A program made the position numbers and the translations under genes. 64,000 bases of DNA from Phytophthora sp. 'mugwort' (lineage: Eukaryota > Oomycota > Peronosporomycetes > Peronosporales > Peronosporaceae), in the NCBI GenBank assembly GCA_033558025.1, contig JAUCEF010000018.1, positions 1,550,001 through 1,614,000 on the forward strand, in the 5' to 3' direction. Shown here one piece after another: positions 1-15,000 of the stretch (the first letter of the stretch is position 1; each line of letters begins with the position of its first letter). The notes under the pieces were generated by a model that was not told where the DNA came from, did not search any database, and worked only from the letters and a program-made list of their open reading frames with translations.

Positions 1-2
1 GC

Positions 3-3000
3 TCCACTGCCCACACTGATGGACCCACCTGTCAACGCACCTTGGCCGCCGATCAGCTCGATCAAGCCGCCAGCAGACCCCGTCGCAATCGCAGAACTCA
101 AACCAGCAGTGATCGACACCTTACCGCCGCTACCGCTTGATCCGTCGCCCACACTCATGACCACAGAACCGCCGTTACCGCCAGTGCTCGCGCCACTGCC
201 CAGCAAGAGGTTGCCAGACGACCCTGCACTCGCGCTGCCGCTGCTGAAGCTCAGCAGGCCAGACCGACCTGCCGTGCCGCCAGAGCCCGTGCTCAGCGAT
301 ATCGAACCGCTAGAGCTCGCCACACCGCGGCCGCTCAACACACTCACGGAGCCACCTGTACCACTTGTTAGAGACGACAAAGCCGTCGAGTCTCCCGCCG
401 TTAAGGAGATAGCGCCACCCGACATGGCATCGCCAGCGCCCACAGACAGAGAGATCGACCCACCGTGACCGCCCGTTGACACACCCGTATTCACAGCCAC
501 GGAACCGCTGTCGCCCACACGGCTCACGCCGCTCGTCAGACGAAGACTGCCACTCACGCCGCTCCCACTCGCAGCGTCCGGCGTCGTCAGCGAGATGTCG
601 CCGCTCGACGTCGTCACACCCGCGCCGCTCGCCAAAGTGATCGAACCGCCACTCGTCACGCCGCTCCCACCGCTCAGCGAGATCGACCCGCCGACAGTGC
701 CGCTCGTGTGCGTGTCACCAGACCGCAGCGAGATGGATCCGCCAGCGCCGCTGTTGCCAGTTCCCACATTCAGCACCACAGAGCCACCGTTGCCGCCAGT
801 ACTGTCGCCAGTGCTCACTGTCACGTCACCTACCGTGCCCGCCGTCGATGAACCTGTCGTCAGGCTGATCAACCCAGACGAACCGCTAGAGCCACTATTC
901 CCCGAGCCACCATCCGGAGTGCGCACAAGCACATTGCCGCTCGTGAATGTGCTGCTCGCGCCACTAGATACCTCGACGTTGCCGCCCACACCACTGTCAA
1001 CAGTGCCAATTGTGCCGCCACTCGCACCACCAGCAGTCAGCAACACCTTGCCGCCGGCTCCAATGTCGCCACTGCCCACGGACAGCTCGATGTTGCCTCC
1101 ACTACCGCCATTCGACAAACCCGTCGTCAGACGAACAGACCCGCTCGACGACTGAGACGCAGCGCCACTCGCCACCGACAACGACCCGCTCGTGCTAGAC
1201 GACGCACTCCACAGCGACACGTCCCCACTCGTCGTGCTGGTGCCAGTACCAGCTCCACTGCCCACACTGATGGACCCGCCGGTCAACGCACCTTGGCCGC
1301 CGATCAGCTCGATCAAGCCGCCAGCAGACCCCGTCGCAATCGCAGAACTCAAACCAGCAGTGATCGACACCTTACCGCCGCTACCGCTTGATCCGTCGCC
1401 CACACTCATGACCACAGAACCGCCGTTACCGCCAATGCTCGCGCCACTGCCCAGCAAGAGGTTGCCAGACGACCCGGCACTCGCGCTGCCGCTGCTGAAG
1501 CTCAGCAGGCCAGACCGACCTGCCGTGCCGCCAGAGCCTGTGCTCAGCGATATCGAACCGCTAGAGCTCGCCACACCGCGGCCGCTCAACACACTCACGG
1601 AGCCACCTGTACCACTTGTTAGAGACGACAAAGCCGTCGAGTCTCCCGCCGTTAAGGAGATAGCGCCACCCGACATGGCATCGCCAGCGCCCACCGACAG
1701 AGAGATCGACCCACCGTGACCGCCCGTTGACACACCCGTATTCACAGCCACGGAACCGCTGTCGCCCACACGGCTCACGCCGCTCGTCAGACGAAGACTG
1801 CCACTCACGCCGCTCCCACTCGCAGCGTCCGGCGTCGTCAGCGAGATGTCGCCGCTCGACGTCGTCACACCCGCGCCGCTCTGCAACGAGATCGACCCGC
1901 CGCTCGTCACGCCGCTCCCACCGCTCAGCGAGATCGACCCGCCGACAGTGCCGCTCGTGTGCGTGTCACCAGACCGCAGCGAGACGGATCCGCCAGCGCC
2001 GCTGTTGCCAGTTCCCACATTCAGCACCACAGAGCCACCGTTGCCGCCAGTACTGTCGCCAGTGCTCAATGTCACGTCACCTACCGTGCCCGCCGTCGAT
2101 GAACCTGTCGTCAGGCTGATCAACCCAGACGAACCGCTAGAGCCACTATTCCCCGAGCCACCATCCGGAGTGCGCACAAGCACATTGCCGCTCGTGAATG
2201 TGCTGCTCGCGCCACTAGATACCTCGACGTTGCCGCCCACACCACTGTCAACAGTGCCAATTGTGCCGCCACTCGCACCACCAGCAGTCAGCAACACCTT
2301 GCCGCCGGCTCCAATGTCGCCACTGCCCACGGACAGCTCGATGTTGCCTCCACTACCGCCATTCGACAAACCCGTCGTCAGACGAACAGACCCGCTCGAC
2401 GACTGAGACGCAGCGCCACTCGCCACCGACAACGACCCGCTCGTGCTAGACGACGCACTCCACAGCGACACGTCCCCACTCGTCGTGCTGGTGCCAGTAC
2501 CAGCTCCACTGCCCACACTGATGGACCCGCCGGTCAACGCACCTTGGCCGCCGATCAGCTCGATCAAGCCGCCAGCAGACCCCGTCGCAATCGCAGAACT
2601 CAAACCAGCAGTGATCGACACCTTACCGCCGCTACCGCTTGATCCGTCGCCCACACTCATGACCACAGAACCGCCGTTACCGCCAGTGCTCGCGCCACTG
2701 CCCAGCAAGAGGTTGCCAGACGACCCTGCACTCGCGCTGCCGCTGCTGAAGCTCAGCAGGCCAGACCGACCTGCCGTGCCGCCAGAGCCCGTGCTCAGCG
2801 AAATCGAACCGCTAGAGCTCGCCACACCGCGGCCGCTCAACACACTCACGGAGCCACCTGTACCACTTGTTAGAGACGACAAAGCCGTCGAGTCTCCCGC
2901 CGTTAAGGAGATAGCGCCACCCGACATGGCATCGCCAGCGCCCACCGACAGAGAGATCGACCCACCGTGACCGCCCGTTGACACACCCGTATTCACAGCC

Positions 3001-6000
3001 ACGGAACCGCTGTCGCCCACACGGCTCACGCCGCTCGTCAGACGAAGACTGCCACTCACGCCGCTCCCACTCGCAGCGTCCGGCGTCGTCAGCGAGATGT
3101 CGCCGCTCGACGTCGTCACACCCGCGCCGCTCTGCAACGAGATCGACCCGCCGCTCGTCACGCCGCTCCCACCGCTCAGCGAGATCGACCCGCCGACAGT
3201 GCCGCTCGTGTGGGTATCGCCAGACCGCAGCGAGATGGATCCTCCATTGCCGCTGTTGCCAGTTCCCACATTCAGCACCACAGAGCCACCGTTGCCGCCA
3301 GTACTGTCGCCAGTGCTCAATGTCACGTCACCTACCGTGCCCGCCGTCGATGAACCTGTCGTCAGGCTGATCAACCCAGACGAACCGCTAGAGCCACTAT
3401 TCCCCGAGCCACCATCCGGAGTGCGCACAAGCACATTGCCGCTCGTGAATGTGCTGCTCGCGCCACTAGATACCTCGACGTTGCCGCCCACACCACTCTC
3501 AGCAGTGCCAATTGTGCCGCCACTCGTACCACCAGCAGTCAGCAACACCTTGCCGCCGGCTCCAATGTCGCCACTGCCCACGGACAGCTCGATGTTGCCT
3601 CCTCTGCCGCCATTCGACAAACCCGTCGTCAGACGAACAGATCCGCTCGACGACTGAGACGCAACGCCGCTCGCCAACGACAACGACCCGCTCGTGCCAG
3701 ACGAAGCACTCCACAGCGACACGTCTCCACTCGTCGTGCTGGTGCCAGTACCGGCTCCACTGCCCACACTGATGGACCCACCTGTCAACGCACCTTGGCC
3801 GCCGATCAGCTCGATCAAGCCGCCAGCAGACCCCGTCGCAATCGCAGAACTCAAACCAGCAGTGATCGACACCTTACCGCCGCTACCGCTTGATCCGTCG
3901 CCCACACTCATGACCACAGAACCGCCGTTACCGCCAGTGCTCGCGCCACTGCCCAGCAAGAGGTTGCCAGACGACCCTGCACTCGCGCTGCCGCTGCTGA
4001 AGCTCAGCAGGCCAGACCGACCTGCCGTGCCGCCAGAGCCCGTGCTCAGCGATATCGAACCGCTAGAGCTCGCCACACCGCGGCCGCTCAACACACTCAC
4101 GGAGCCACCTGTACCACTTGTTAGAGACGACAAAGCCGTCGAGTCTCCCGCCGTTAAGGAGATAGCGCCACCCGACATGGCATCGCCAGCGCCCACCGAC
4201 AGAGAGATCGACCCACCGTGACCGCCCGTTGACACACCCGTATTCACAGCCACGGAACCGCTGTCGCCCACACGGCTCACGCCGCTCGTCAGACGAAGAC
4301 TGCCACTCACGCCGCTCCCACTCGCAGCGTCCGGCGTCGTCAGCGAGATGTCGCCGCTCGACGTCGTCACACCCGCGCCGCTCGCCAAAGTGATCGAACC
4401 GCCACTCGTCACGCCGCTCCCACCGCTCAGCGAGATCGACCCGCCGACAGTGCCGCTCGTGTGGGTATCACCAGACCGCAGCAAGACGGATCCGCCAGCG
4501 CCGCTGTTGCCAGTTCCCACATTCAGCACCACAGAGCCACCGTTGCCGCCAGTACTGTCGCCAGTGCTCACTGTCACGTCACCTACCGTGCCCGCCGTCG
4601 ATGAACCTGTCGTCAGGCTGATCAACCCAGACGAACCGCTAGAGCCACTATTCCCCGAGCCACCATCCGGAGTGCGCACAAGCACATTGCCGCTCGTGAA
4701 TATGCTGCTCGCGCCACTAGATACTTCGACGTTGCCGCCCACACCACTCTCAGCAGTGCCGACAGTGCCGCCACTCGCACCACCAGCAGTCAGCAACACC
4801 TTGCCGCCGGCTCCAATGTCGCCACTGCCCACGGACAGCTCGATGTTGCCTCCACTACCGCCATTCGACAAGCCTGTCGTCAGATGAACAGACCCGCTCG
4901 ACGACTGAGACGCAGCGCCGCTCGCCAACGACAACGACCCGCTCGTGCTAGACGACGCACTCCACAGCGACACGTCCCCACTCGTCGTGCTGGTGCCAGT
5001 ACCAGCTCCACTGCCCACACTGATGGACCCGCCGGTCAACGCACCTTGGCCGCCGATCAGCTCGATCAAGCCGCCAGCAGACCCCGTCGCAATCGCAGAA
5101 CTCAAACCAGCAGTGATCGACACCTTACCGCCGCTACCGCTTGATCCGTCGCCCACACTCATGACCACAGAACCGCCGTTACCGCCAGTGCTCGCGCCAC
5201 TGCCCAGCAAGAGGTTGCCAGACGACCCTGCACTCGCGCTGCCGCTGCTGAAGCTCAGCAGGCCAGACCGACCTGCCGTGCCGCCAGAGCCCGTGCTCAG
5301 CGATATCGAACCGCTAGAGCTCGCCACACCGCGGCCGCTCAACACACTCACGGAGCCACCTGTACCACTTGTTAGAGACGACAAAGCCGTCGAGTCTCCC
5401 GCCGTTAAGGAGATAGCGCCACCCGACATGGCATCGCCAGCGCCCACCGACAGAGAGATCGACCCACCGTGACCGCCCGTTGACACACCCGTATTCACAG
5501 CCACGGAACCGCTGTCGCCCACACGGCTCACGCCGCTCGTCAGACGAAGACTGCCACTCACGCCGCTCCCACTCGCAGCGTCCGGCGTCGTCAGCGAGAT
5601 GTCGCCGCTCGACGTCGTCACACCCGCGCCGCTCTGCAACGAGATCGACCCGCCGCTCGTCACGCCGCTCCCACCGCTCAGCGAGATCGACCCGCCGACA
5701 GTGCCGCTCGTGTGCGTGTCACCAGACCGCAGCGAGACGGATCCGCCAGCGCCGCTGTTGCCAGTTCCCACATTCAGCACCACAGAGCCACCGTTGCCGC
5801 CAGTACTGTCGCCAGTGCTCAATGTCACGTCACCTACCGTGCCCGCCGTCGATGAACCTGTCGTCAGGCTGATCAACCCAGACGAACCGCTAGAGCCACT
5901 ATTCCCCGAGCCACCATCCGGAGTGCGCACAAGCACATTGCCGCTCGTGAATGTGCTGCTCGCGCCACTAGATACCTCGACGTTGCCGCCCACACCACTG

Positions 6001-9000
6001 TCAACAGTGCCAATTGTGCCGCCACTCGCACCACCAGCAGTCAGCAACACCTTGCCGCCGGCTCCAATGTCGCCACTGCCCACGGACAGCTCGATGTTGC
6101 CTCCACTACCGCCATTCGACAAACCCGTCGTCAGACGAACAGACCCGCTCGACGACTGAGACGCAGCGCCACTCGCCACCGACAACGACCCGCTCGTGCT
6201 AGACGACGCACTCCACAGCGACACGTCCCCACTCGTCGTGCTGGTGCCAGTACCAGCTCCACTGCCCACACTGATGGACCCGCCGGTCAACGCACCTTGG
6301 CCGCCGATCAGCTCGATCAAGCCACCAACAGACCCCGTCGAAGTTGCAGAACTCAAACCAGCAGTGATCGACACCTTACCGCCGCTACCGCTTGATCCGT
6401 CGCCCACACTCATGACCACAGAACCGCCGTTACCGCCAGTGCTCGCGCCACTGCCCAGCAAGAGGTTGCCAGACGACCCTGCACTCGCGCTGCCGCTGCT
6501 GAAGCTCAGCAGGCCAGACCGACCTGCCGTGCCGCCAGAGCCCGTGCTCAGCGAAATCGAACCGCTAGAGCTCGCCACACCGCGGCCGCTCAACACACTC
6601 ACGGAGCCACCTGTACCACTTGTTAGAGACGACAAAGCCGTCGAGTCTCCCGCCGTTAAGGAGATAGCGCCACCCGACATGGCATCGCCAGCGCCCACCG
6701 ACAGAGAGATCGACCCACCGTGACCGCCCGTTGACACACCCGTATTCACAGCCACGGAACCGCTGTCGCCCACACGGCTCACGCCGCTCGTCAGACGAAG
6801 ACTGCCACTCACGCCGCTCCCACTCGCAGCGTCCGGCGTCGTCAGCGAGATGTCGCCGCTCGACGTCGTCACACCCGCGCCGCTCTGCAACGAGATCGAC
6901 CCGCCGCTCGTCACGCCGCTCCCACCGCTCAGCGAGATCGACCCGCCGACAGTGCCGCTCGTGTGGGTATCGCCAGACCGCAGCGAGATGGATCCTCCAT
7001 TGCCGCTGTTGCCAGTTCCCACATTCAGCACCACAGAGCCACCGTTGCCGCCAGTACTGTCGCCAGTGCTCAATGTCACGTCACCTACCGTGCCCGCCGT
7101 CGATGAACCTGTCGTCAGGCTGATCAACCCAGACGAACCGCTAGAGCCACTATTCCCCGAGCCACCATCCGGAGTGCGCACAAGCACATTGCCGCTCGTG
7201 AATGTGCTGCTCGCGCCACTAGATACCTCGACGTTGCCGCCCACACCACTCTCAGCAGTGCCAATTGTGCCGCCACTCGTACCACCAGCAGTCAGCAACA
7301 CCTTGCCGCCGGCTCCAATGTCGCCACTGCCCACGGACAGCTCGATGTTGCCTCCTCTGCCGCCATTCGACAAACCCGTCGTCAGACGAACAGATCCGCT
7401 CGACGACTGAGACGCAACGCCGCTCGCCAACGACAACGACCCGCTCGTGCCAGACGAAGCACTCCACAGCGACACGTCTCCACTCGTCGTGCTGGTGCCA
7501 GTACCGGCTCCACTGCCCACACTGATGGACCCACCTGTCAACGCACCTTGGCCGCCGATCAGCTCGATCAAGCCGCCAGCAGACCCCGTCGCAATCGCAG
7601 AACTCAAACCAGCAGTGATCGACACCTTACCGCCGCTACCGCTTGATCCGTCGCCCACACTCATGACCACAGAACCGCCGTTACCGCCAGTGCTCGCGCC
7701 ACTGCCCAGCAAGAGGTTGCCAGACGACCCTGCACTCGCGCTGCCGCTGCTGAAGCTCAGCAGGCCAGACCGACCTGCCGTGCCGCCAGAGCCCGTGCTC
7801 AGCGATATCGAACCGCTAGAGCTCGCCACACCGCGGCCGCTCAACACACTCACGGAGCCACCTGTACCACTTGTTAGAGACGACAAAGCCGTCGAGTCTC
7901 CCGCCGTTAAGGAGATAGCGCCACCCGACATGGCATCGCCAGCGCCCACCGACAGAGAGATCGACCCACCGTGACCGCCCGTTGACACACCCGTATTCAC
8001 AGCCACGGAACCGCTGTCGCCCACACGGCTCACGCCGCTCGTCAGACGAAGACTGCCACTCACGCCGCTCCCACTCGCAGCGTCCGGCGTCGTCAGCGAG
8101 ATGTCGCCGCTCGACGTCGTCACACCCGCGCCGCTCGCCAAAGTGATCGAACCGCCACTCGTCACGCCGCTCCCACCGCTCAGCGAGATCGACCCGCCGA
8201 CAGTGCCGCTCGTGTGGGTATCACCAGACCGCAGCAAGACGGATCCGCCAGCGCCGCTGTTGCCAGTTCCCACATTCAGCACCACAGAGCCACCGTTGCC
8301 GCCAGTACTGTCGCCAGTGCTCACTGTCACGTCACCTACCGTGCCCGCCGTCGATGAACCTGTCGTCAGGCTGATCAACCCAGACGAACCGCTAGAGCCA
8401 CTATTCCCCGAGCCACCATCCGGAGTGCGCACAAGCACATTGCCGCTCGTGAATATGCTGCTCGCGCCACTAGATACTTCGACGTTGCCGCCCACACCAC
8501 TCTCAGCAGTGCCGACAGTGCCGCCACTCGCACCACCAGCAGTCAGCAACACCTTGCCGCCGGCTCCAATGTCGCCACTGCCCACGGACAGCTCGATGTT
8601 GCCTCCACTACCGCCATTCGACAAGCCTGTCGTCAGATGAACAGACCCGCTCGACGACTGAGACGCAGCGCCGCTCGCCAACGACAACGACCCGCTCGTG
8701 CTAGACGACGCACTCCACAGCGACACGTCCCCACTCGTCGTGCTGGTGCCAGTACCAGCTCCACTGCCCACACTGATGGACCCGCCGGTCAACGCACCTT
8801 GGCCGCCGATCAGCTCGATCAAGCCGCCAGCAGACCCCGTCGCAATCGCAGAACTCAAACCAGCAGTGATCGACACCTTACCGCCGCTACCGCTTGATCC
8901 GTCGCCCACGCTCATGACCACAGAACCGCCGTTACCGCCAGTGCTCGCGCCACTGCCCAGCAAGAGGTTGCCAGACGACCCTGCACTCGCGCTGCCGCTG

Positions 9001-12000
9001 CTGAAGCTCAGCAGGCCAGACCGACCTGCCGTGCCGCCAGAGCCCGTGCTCAGCGATATCGAACCGCTAGAGCTCGCCACACCGCGGCCGCTCAACACAC
9101 TCACGGAGCCACCTGTACCACTTGCTAGAGATGACAAAGCCGTCGAGTCTCCCGCCGTTAAGGAGATAGCGCCACCCGACATGGCATCGCCAGCGCCCAC
9201 AGACAGAGAGATCGACCCACCGTGACCGCCCGTTGACACACCCGTATTCACAGCCACGGAACCGCTGTCGCCCACACGGCTCATGCCGCTCGTCAGACGA
9301 AGACTGCCACTCACGCCGCTCCCACTCGCAGCGTCCGGCGTCGTCAGCGAGATGTCGCCGCTCGACGTCGTCACACCCGCGCCGCTCGCCAAAGTGATCG
9401 AACCGCCACTCGTCACGCCGCTCCCACCGCTCAGCGAGATCGACCCGCCGACAGTGCCGCTCGTGTGGGTATCACCAGACCGCAGCGAGACGGATCCGCC
9501 AGCGCCGCTGTTGCCAGTTCCCACATTCAGCACCACAGAGCCACCGTTGCCGCCAGTACTGGCGCCAGTGCTCACTGTCACGTCACCTACCGTGCCCGCC
9601 GTCGATGAACCTGTCGTCAGGCTGATCAACCCAGACGAACCGCTAGAGCCACTATTCCCCGAGCCACCATCCGGAGTGCGCACAAGCACATTGCCGCTCG
9701 TGAATGTGCTGCTCGCGCCACTAGATACCTCGACGTTGCCGCCCACACCACTGTCAACAGTGCCAATTGTGCCGCCACTCGCACCACCAGCAGTCAGCAA
9801 CACCTTGCCGCCCGCTCCCATGTTGCCACTGCCCACGGACAGCTCGATGTTGCCTCCACTACCGCCATTCGACAAACCCGTCGTCAGACGAACAGACCCG
9901 CTCGACGACTGAGACGCAGCGCCGCTCGCCAACGACAACGACCCGCTCGTGCTAGACGACGCACTCCACAGCGACACGTCCCCACTCGTCGTGCTGGTGC
10001 CAATACCAGCTCCACTGCCCACACTGATGGACCCACCTGTCAACGCACCTTGGCCGCCGATCAGCTCGATCAAGCCGCCAGCAGACCCCGTCGCAATCGC
10101 AGAACTCAAACCAGCAGTGATCGACACCTTACCGCCGCTACCGCTTGATCCGTCGCCCACACTCATGACCACAGAACCGCCGTTACCGCCAGTGCTCGCG
10201 CCACTGCCCAGCAAGAGGTTGCCAGACGACCCTGCACTCGCGCTGCCGCTGCTGAAGCTCAGCAGGCCAGACCGACCTGCCGTGCCGCCAGAGCCCGTGC
10301 TCAGCGATATCGAACCGCTAGAGCTCGCCACACCGCGGCCGCTCAACACACTCACGGAGCCACCTGTACCACTTGTTAGAGACGACAAAGCCGTCGAGTC
10401 TCCCGCCGTTAAGGAGATAGCGCCACCCGACATGGCATCGCCAGCGCCCACCGACAGAGAGATCGACCCACCGTGACCGCCCGTTGACACACCCGTATTC
10501 ACAGCCACGGAACCGCTGTCGCCCACACGGCTCACGCCGCTCGTCAGACGAAGACTGCCACTCACGCCGCTCCCACTCGCAGCGTCCGGCGTCGTCAGCG
10601 AGATGTCGCCGCTCGACGTCGTCACACCCGCGCCGCTCGCCAAAGTGATCGAACCGCCACTCGTCACGCCGCTCCCACCGCTCAGCGAGATCGACCCGCC
10701 GACAGTGCCGCTCGTGTGCGTGTCACCAGACCGCAGCGAGATGGATCCGCCAGCGCCGCTGTTGCCAGTTCCCACATTCAGCACCACAGAGCCACCGTTG
10801 CCGCCAGTACTGTCGCCAGTGCTCACTGTCACGTCACCTACCGTGCCCGCCGTCGATGAACCTGTCGTTAGGCTGATCAACCCAGACGAACCGCCCGAGC
10901 CACTATTTCCCGAGCCACCATCCGGAGTGCGCACAAGCACATTGCCGCTCGTGAATGTGCTGCTCGCGCCGCTTGATATCTCAACGCTACCACCCACACC
11001 ACTCTCAGCAGTGCCAATTGTGCCGCCACTCGCACCACCAGCAGTCAGCAACACCTTGCCGCCGGCTCCAATGTCGCCACTGCCCACGGACAGCTCGATG
11101 TTGCCTCCTCTGCCGCCATTCGACAAACCCGTCGTCAGACGAACAGACCCGCTCGACGACTGAGACGCAGCGCCGCTCGCCAACGACAACGACCCGCTCG
11201 TGCTAGACGACGCACTCCACAGCGACACGTCCCCACTCGTCGTGCTGGTGCCAATACCAGCTCCACTGCCCACACTGATGGACCCACCTGTCAACGCACC
11301 TTGGCCGCCGATCAGCTCGATCAAGCCGCCAGCAGACCCCGTCGCAATCGCAAAACTCAAACCAGCAGTGATCGACACCTTACCGCCGCTACCGCTTGAT
11401 CCGTCGCCCACACTCATGACCACAGAACCGCCGTTACCGCCAGTGCTCGCGCCACTGCCCAGCAAGAGGTTGCCAGACGACCCTGCACTCGCGCTGCCGC
11501 TGCTGAAGCTCAGCAGGCCAGACCGACCTGCCGTGCCGCCAGAGCCCGTGCTCAGCGATATCGAACCGCTAGAGCTCGCCACACCGCGGCCGCTCAACAC
11601 ACTCACGGAGCCACCTGTACCACTTGCTAGAGATGACAAAGCCGTCGAGTCTCCCGCCGTTAAGGAGATAGCGCCACCCGACAGGGCATCGCCAGCGCCC
11701 ACCGACAGAGAGATCGACCCACCGTGACCGCCCGTTGACACACCCGTATTCACAGCCACGGAACCGCTGTCGCCCACACGGCTCACGCCGCTCGTCAGAC
11801 GAAGACTGCCACTCACGCCGCTCGCACTCGCAGCGTCCGGCGTCGTCAGCGAGATGTCGCCGCTCGACGTCGTCACACCCGCGCCGCTCTGCAACGAGAT
11901 CGAGCCGCCGCTCGTCACGCCGCTCCCACCGCTCAGCGAGATCGACCCGCCGACAGTGCCGCTCGTGTGCGTGTCACCAGACCGCAGCGAGACGGATCCG

Positions 12001-15000
12001 CCAGCGCCGCTGTTGCCAGTTCCCACATTCAGCACCACAGAGCCACCGTTGCCGCCAGTACTGTCGCCAGTGCTCAATGTCACGTCACCTACCGTGCCCG
12101 CCGTCGATGAACCTGTCGTCAGGCTGATCAACCCAGACGAACCGCTAGAGCCACTATTCCCCGAGCCACCATCCGGAGTGCGCACAAGCACATTGCCGCT
12201 CGTGAATGTGCTGCTCGCGCCACTAGATACCTCGACGTTGCCGCCCACACCACTGTCAACAGTGCCGACAGTGCCGCCACTCGTACCACCAGCAGTCAGC
12301 AACACCTTGCCGCCGGCTCCAATGTCGCCACTGCCCACGGACAGCTCGATGTTGCCTCCACTACCGCCATTCGACAAACCCGTCGTCAGACGAACAGACC
12401 CGCTCGACGACTGAGACGCAGCGCCACTCGCCACCGACAACGACCCGCTCGTGCTAGACGACGCACTCCACAGCGACACGTCCCCACTCGTCGTGCTGGT
12501 GCCAGTACCAGCTCCACTGCCCACACTGATGGACCCGCCGGTCAACGCACCTTGGCCGCCGATCAGCTCGATCAAGCCGCCAGCAGACCCCGTCGCAATC
12601 GCAGAACTCAAACCAGCAGTGATCGACACCTTACCGCCGCTACCGCTTGATCCGTCGCCCACACTCATGACCACAGAACCGCCGTTACCGCCAATGCTCG
12701 CGCCACTGCCCAGCAAGAGGTTGCCAGACGACCCGGCACTCGCGCTGCCGCTGCTGAAGCTCAGCAGGCCAGACCGACCTGCCGTGCCGCCAGAGCCTGT
12801 GCTCAGCGATATCGAACCGCTAGAGCTCGCCACACCGCGGCCGCTCAACACACTCACGGAGCCACCTGTACCACTTGTTAGAGACGACAAAGCCGTCGAG
12901 TCTCCCGCCGTTAAGGAGATAGCGCCACCCGACATGGCATCGCCAGCGCCCACAGACAGAGAGATCGACCCACCGTGACCGCCCGTTGACACACCCGTAT
13001 TCACAGCCACGGAACCGCTGTCGCCCACACGGCTCACGCCGCTCGTCAGACGAAGACTGCCACTCACGCCGCTCCCACTCGCAGCGTCCGGCGTCGTCAG
13101 CGAGATGTCGCCGCTCGACGTCGTCACACCCGCGCCGCTCGCCAAAGTGATCGAACCGCCACTCGTCACGCCGCTCCCACCGCTCAGCGAGATCGACCCG
13201 CCGACAGTGCCGCTCGTGTGGGTATCACCAGACCGCAGCGAGACGGATCCGCCAGCGCCGCTGTTGCCAGTTCCCACATTCAGCACCACAGAGCCACCGT
13301 TGCCGCCAGTACTGGCGCCAGTGCTCACTGTCACGTCACCTACCGTGCCCGCCGTCGATGAACCTGTCGTCAGGCTGATCAACCCAGACGAACCGCTAGA
13401 GCCACTATTCCCCGAGCCACCATCCGGAGTGCGCACAAGCACATTGCCGCTCGTGAATGTGCTGCTCGCGCCACTAGATACCTCGACGTTGCCGCCCACA
13501 CCACTGTCAACAGTGCCGACAGTGCCGCCACTCGTACCACCAGCAGTCAGCAACACCTTGCCGCCGGCTCCAATGTCGCCACTGCCCACGGACAGCTCGA
13601 TGTTGCCTCCTCTGCCGCCATTCGACAAACCCGTCGTCAGACGAACAGACCCGCTCGACGACTGAGACGCAGCGCCGCTCGCCAACGACAACGACCCGCT
13701 CGTGCTAGACGACGCACTCCACAGCGACACGTCCCCACTCGTCGTGCTGGTGCCAGTACCAGCTCCACTGCCCACACTGATGGACCCGCCGGTCAACGCA
13801 CCTTGGCCGCCGATCAGCTCGATCAAGCCACCAACAGACCCCGTCGAAGTTGCAGAACTTAAACCAGCAGTGATCGACACCTTACCGCCGCTACCGCTTG
13901 ATCCGTCGCCCACACTCATGACCACAGAACCGCCGTTACCGCCAGTGCTCGCGCCACTGCCCAGCAAGAGGTTGCCAGACGACCCGGCACTCGCGCTGCC
14001 GCTGCTGAAGCTCAGCAGGCCAGACCGACCTGCCGTGCCGCCAGAGCCCGTGCTCAGCGATATCGAACCGCTAGAGCTCGCCACACCGCGGCCGCTCAAC
14101 ACACTCACGGAGCCACCTGTACCACTTGCTAGAGATGACAAAGCCGTCGAGTCTCCCGCCGTTAAGGAGATAGCGCCACCCGACAGGGCATCGCCAGCGC
14201 CCACCGACAGAGAGATCGACCCACCGTGACCGCCCGTTGACACACCCGTATTCACAGCCACGGAACCGCTGTCGCCCACACGGCTCACGCCGCTCGTCAG
14301 ACGAAGACTGCCACTCACGCCGCTCGCACTCGCAGCGTCCGGCGTCGTCAGCGAGATGTCGCCGCTCGACGTCGTCACACCCGCGCCGCTCTGCAACGAG
14401 ATCGACCCGCCGCTCGTCACGCCGCTCCCACCGCTCAGCGAGATCGACCCGCCGACAGTGCCGCTCGTGTGCGTGTCACCAGACCGCAGCGAGATGGATC
14501 CGCCAGCGCCGCTGTTGCCAGTTCCCACATTCAGCACCACAGAGCCACCGTTGCCGCCAGTACTGTCGCCAGTGCTCACTGTCACGTCACCTACCGTGCC
14601 CGCCGTCGATGAACCTGTCGTCAGGCTGATCAACCCAGACGAACCGCCCGAGCCACTATTTCCCGAGCCACCATCCGGAGTGCGCACAAGCACATTGCCG
14701 CTCGTGAATGTGCTGCTCGCGCCGCTTGATATCTCAACGCTACCACCCACACCACTCTCAGCAGTGCCAATTGTGCCGCCACTCGCACCACCAGCAGTCA
14801 GCAACACCTTGCCGCCGGCTCCAATGTCGCCACTGCCCACGGACAGCTCGATGTTGCCTCCTCTGCCGCCATTCGACAAACCCGTCGTCAGACGAACAGA
14901 CCCGCTCGACGACTGAGACGCAGCGCCGCTCGCCAACGACAACGACCCGCTCGTGCTAGACGACGCACTCCACAGCGACACGTCCCCACTCGTCGTGCTG

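Noticed and set aside
1192..1719. Repeated plus-strand frames of about 175 and 186 residues per 1251-bp unit
   Set aside because: They are shadows in the same way: they break at a plus-strand TGA in every unit, whereas the minus-strand frame runs through all units and the unique stretches.
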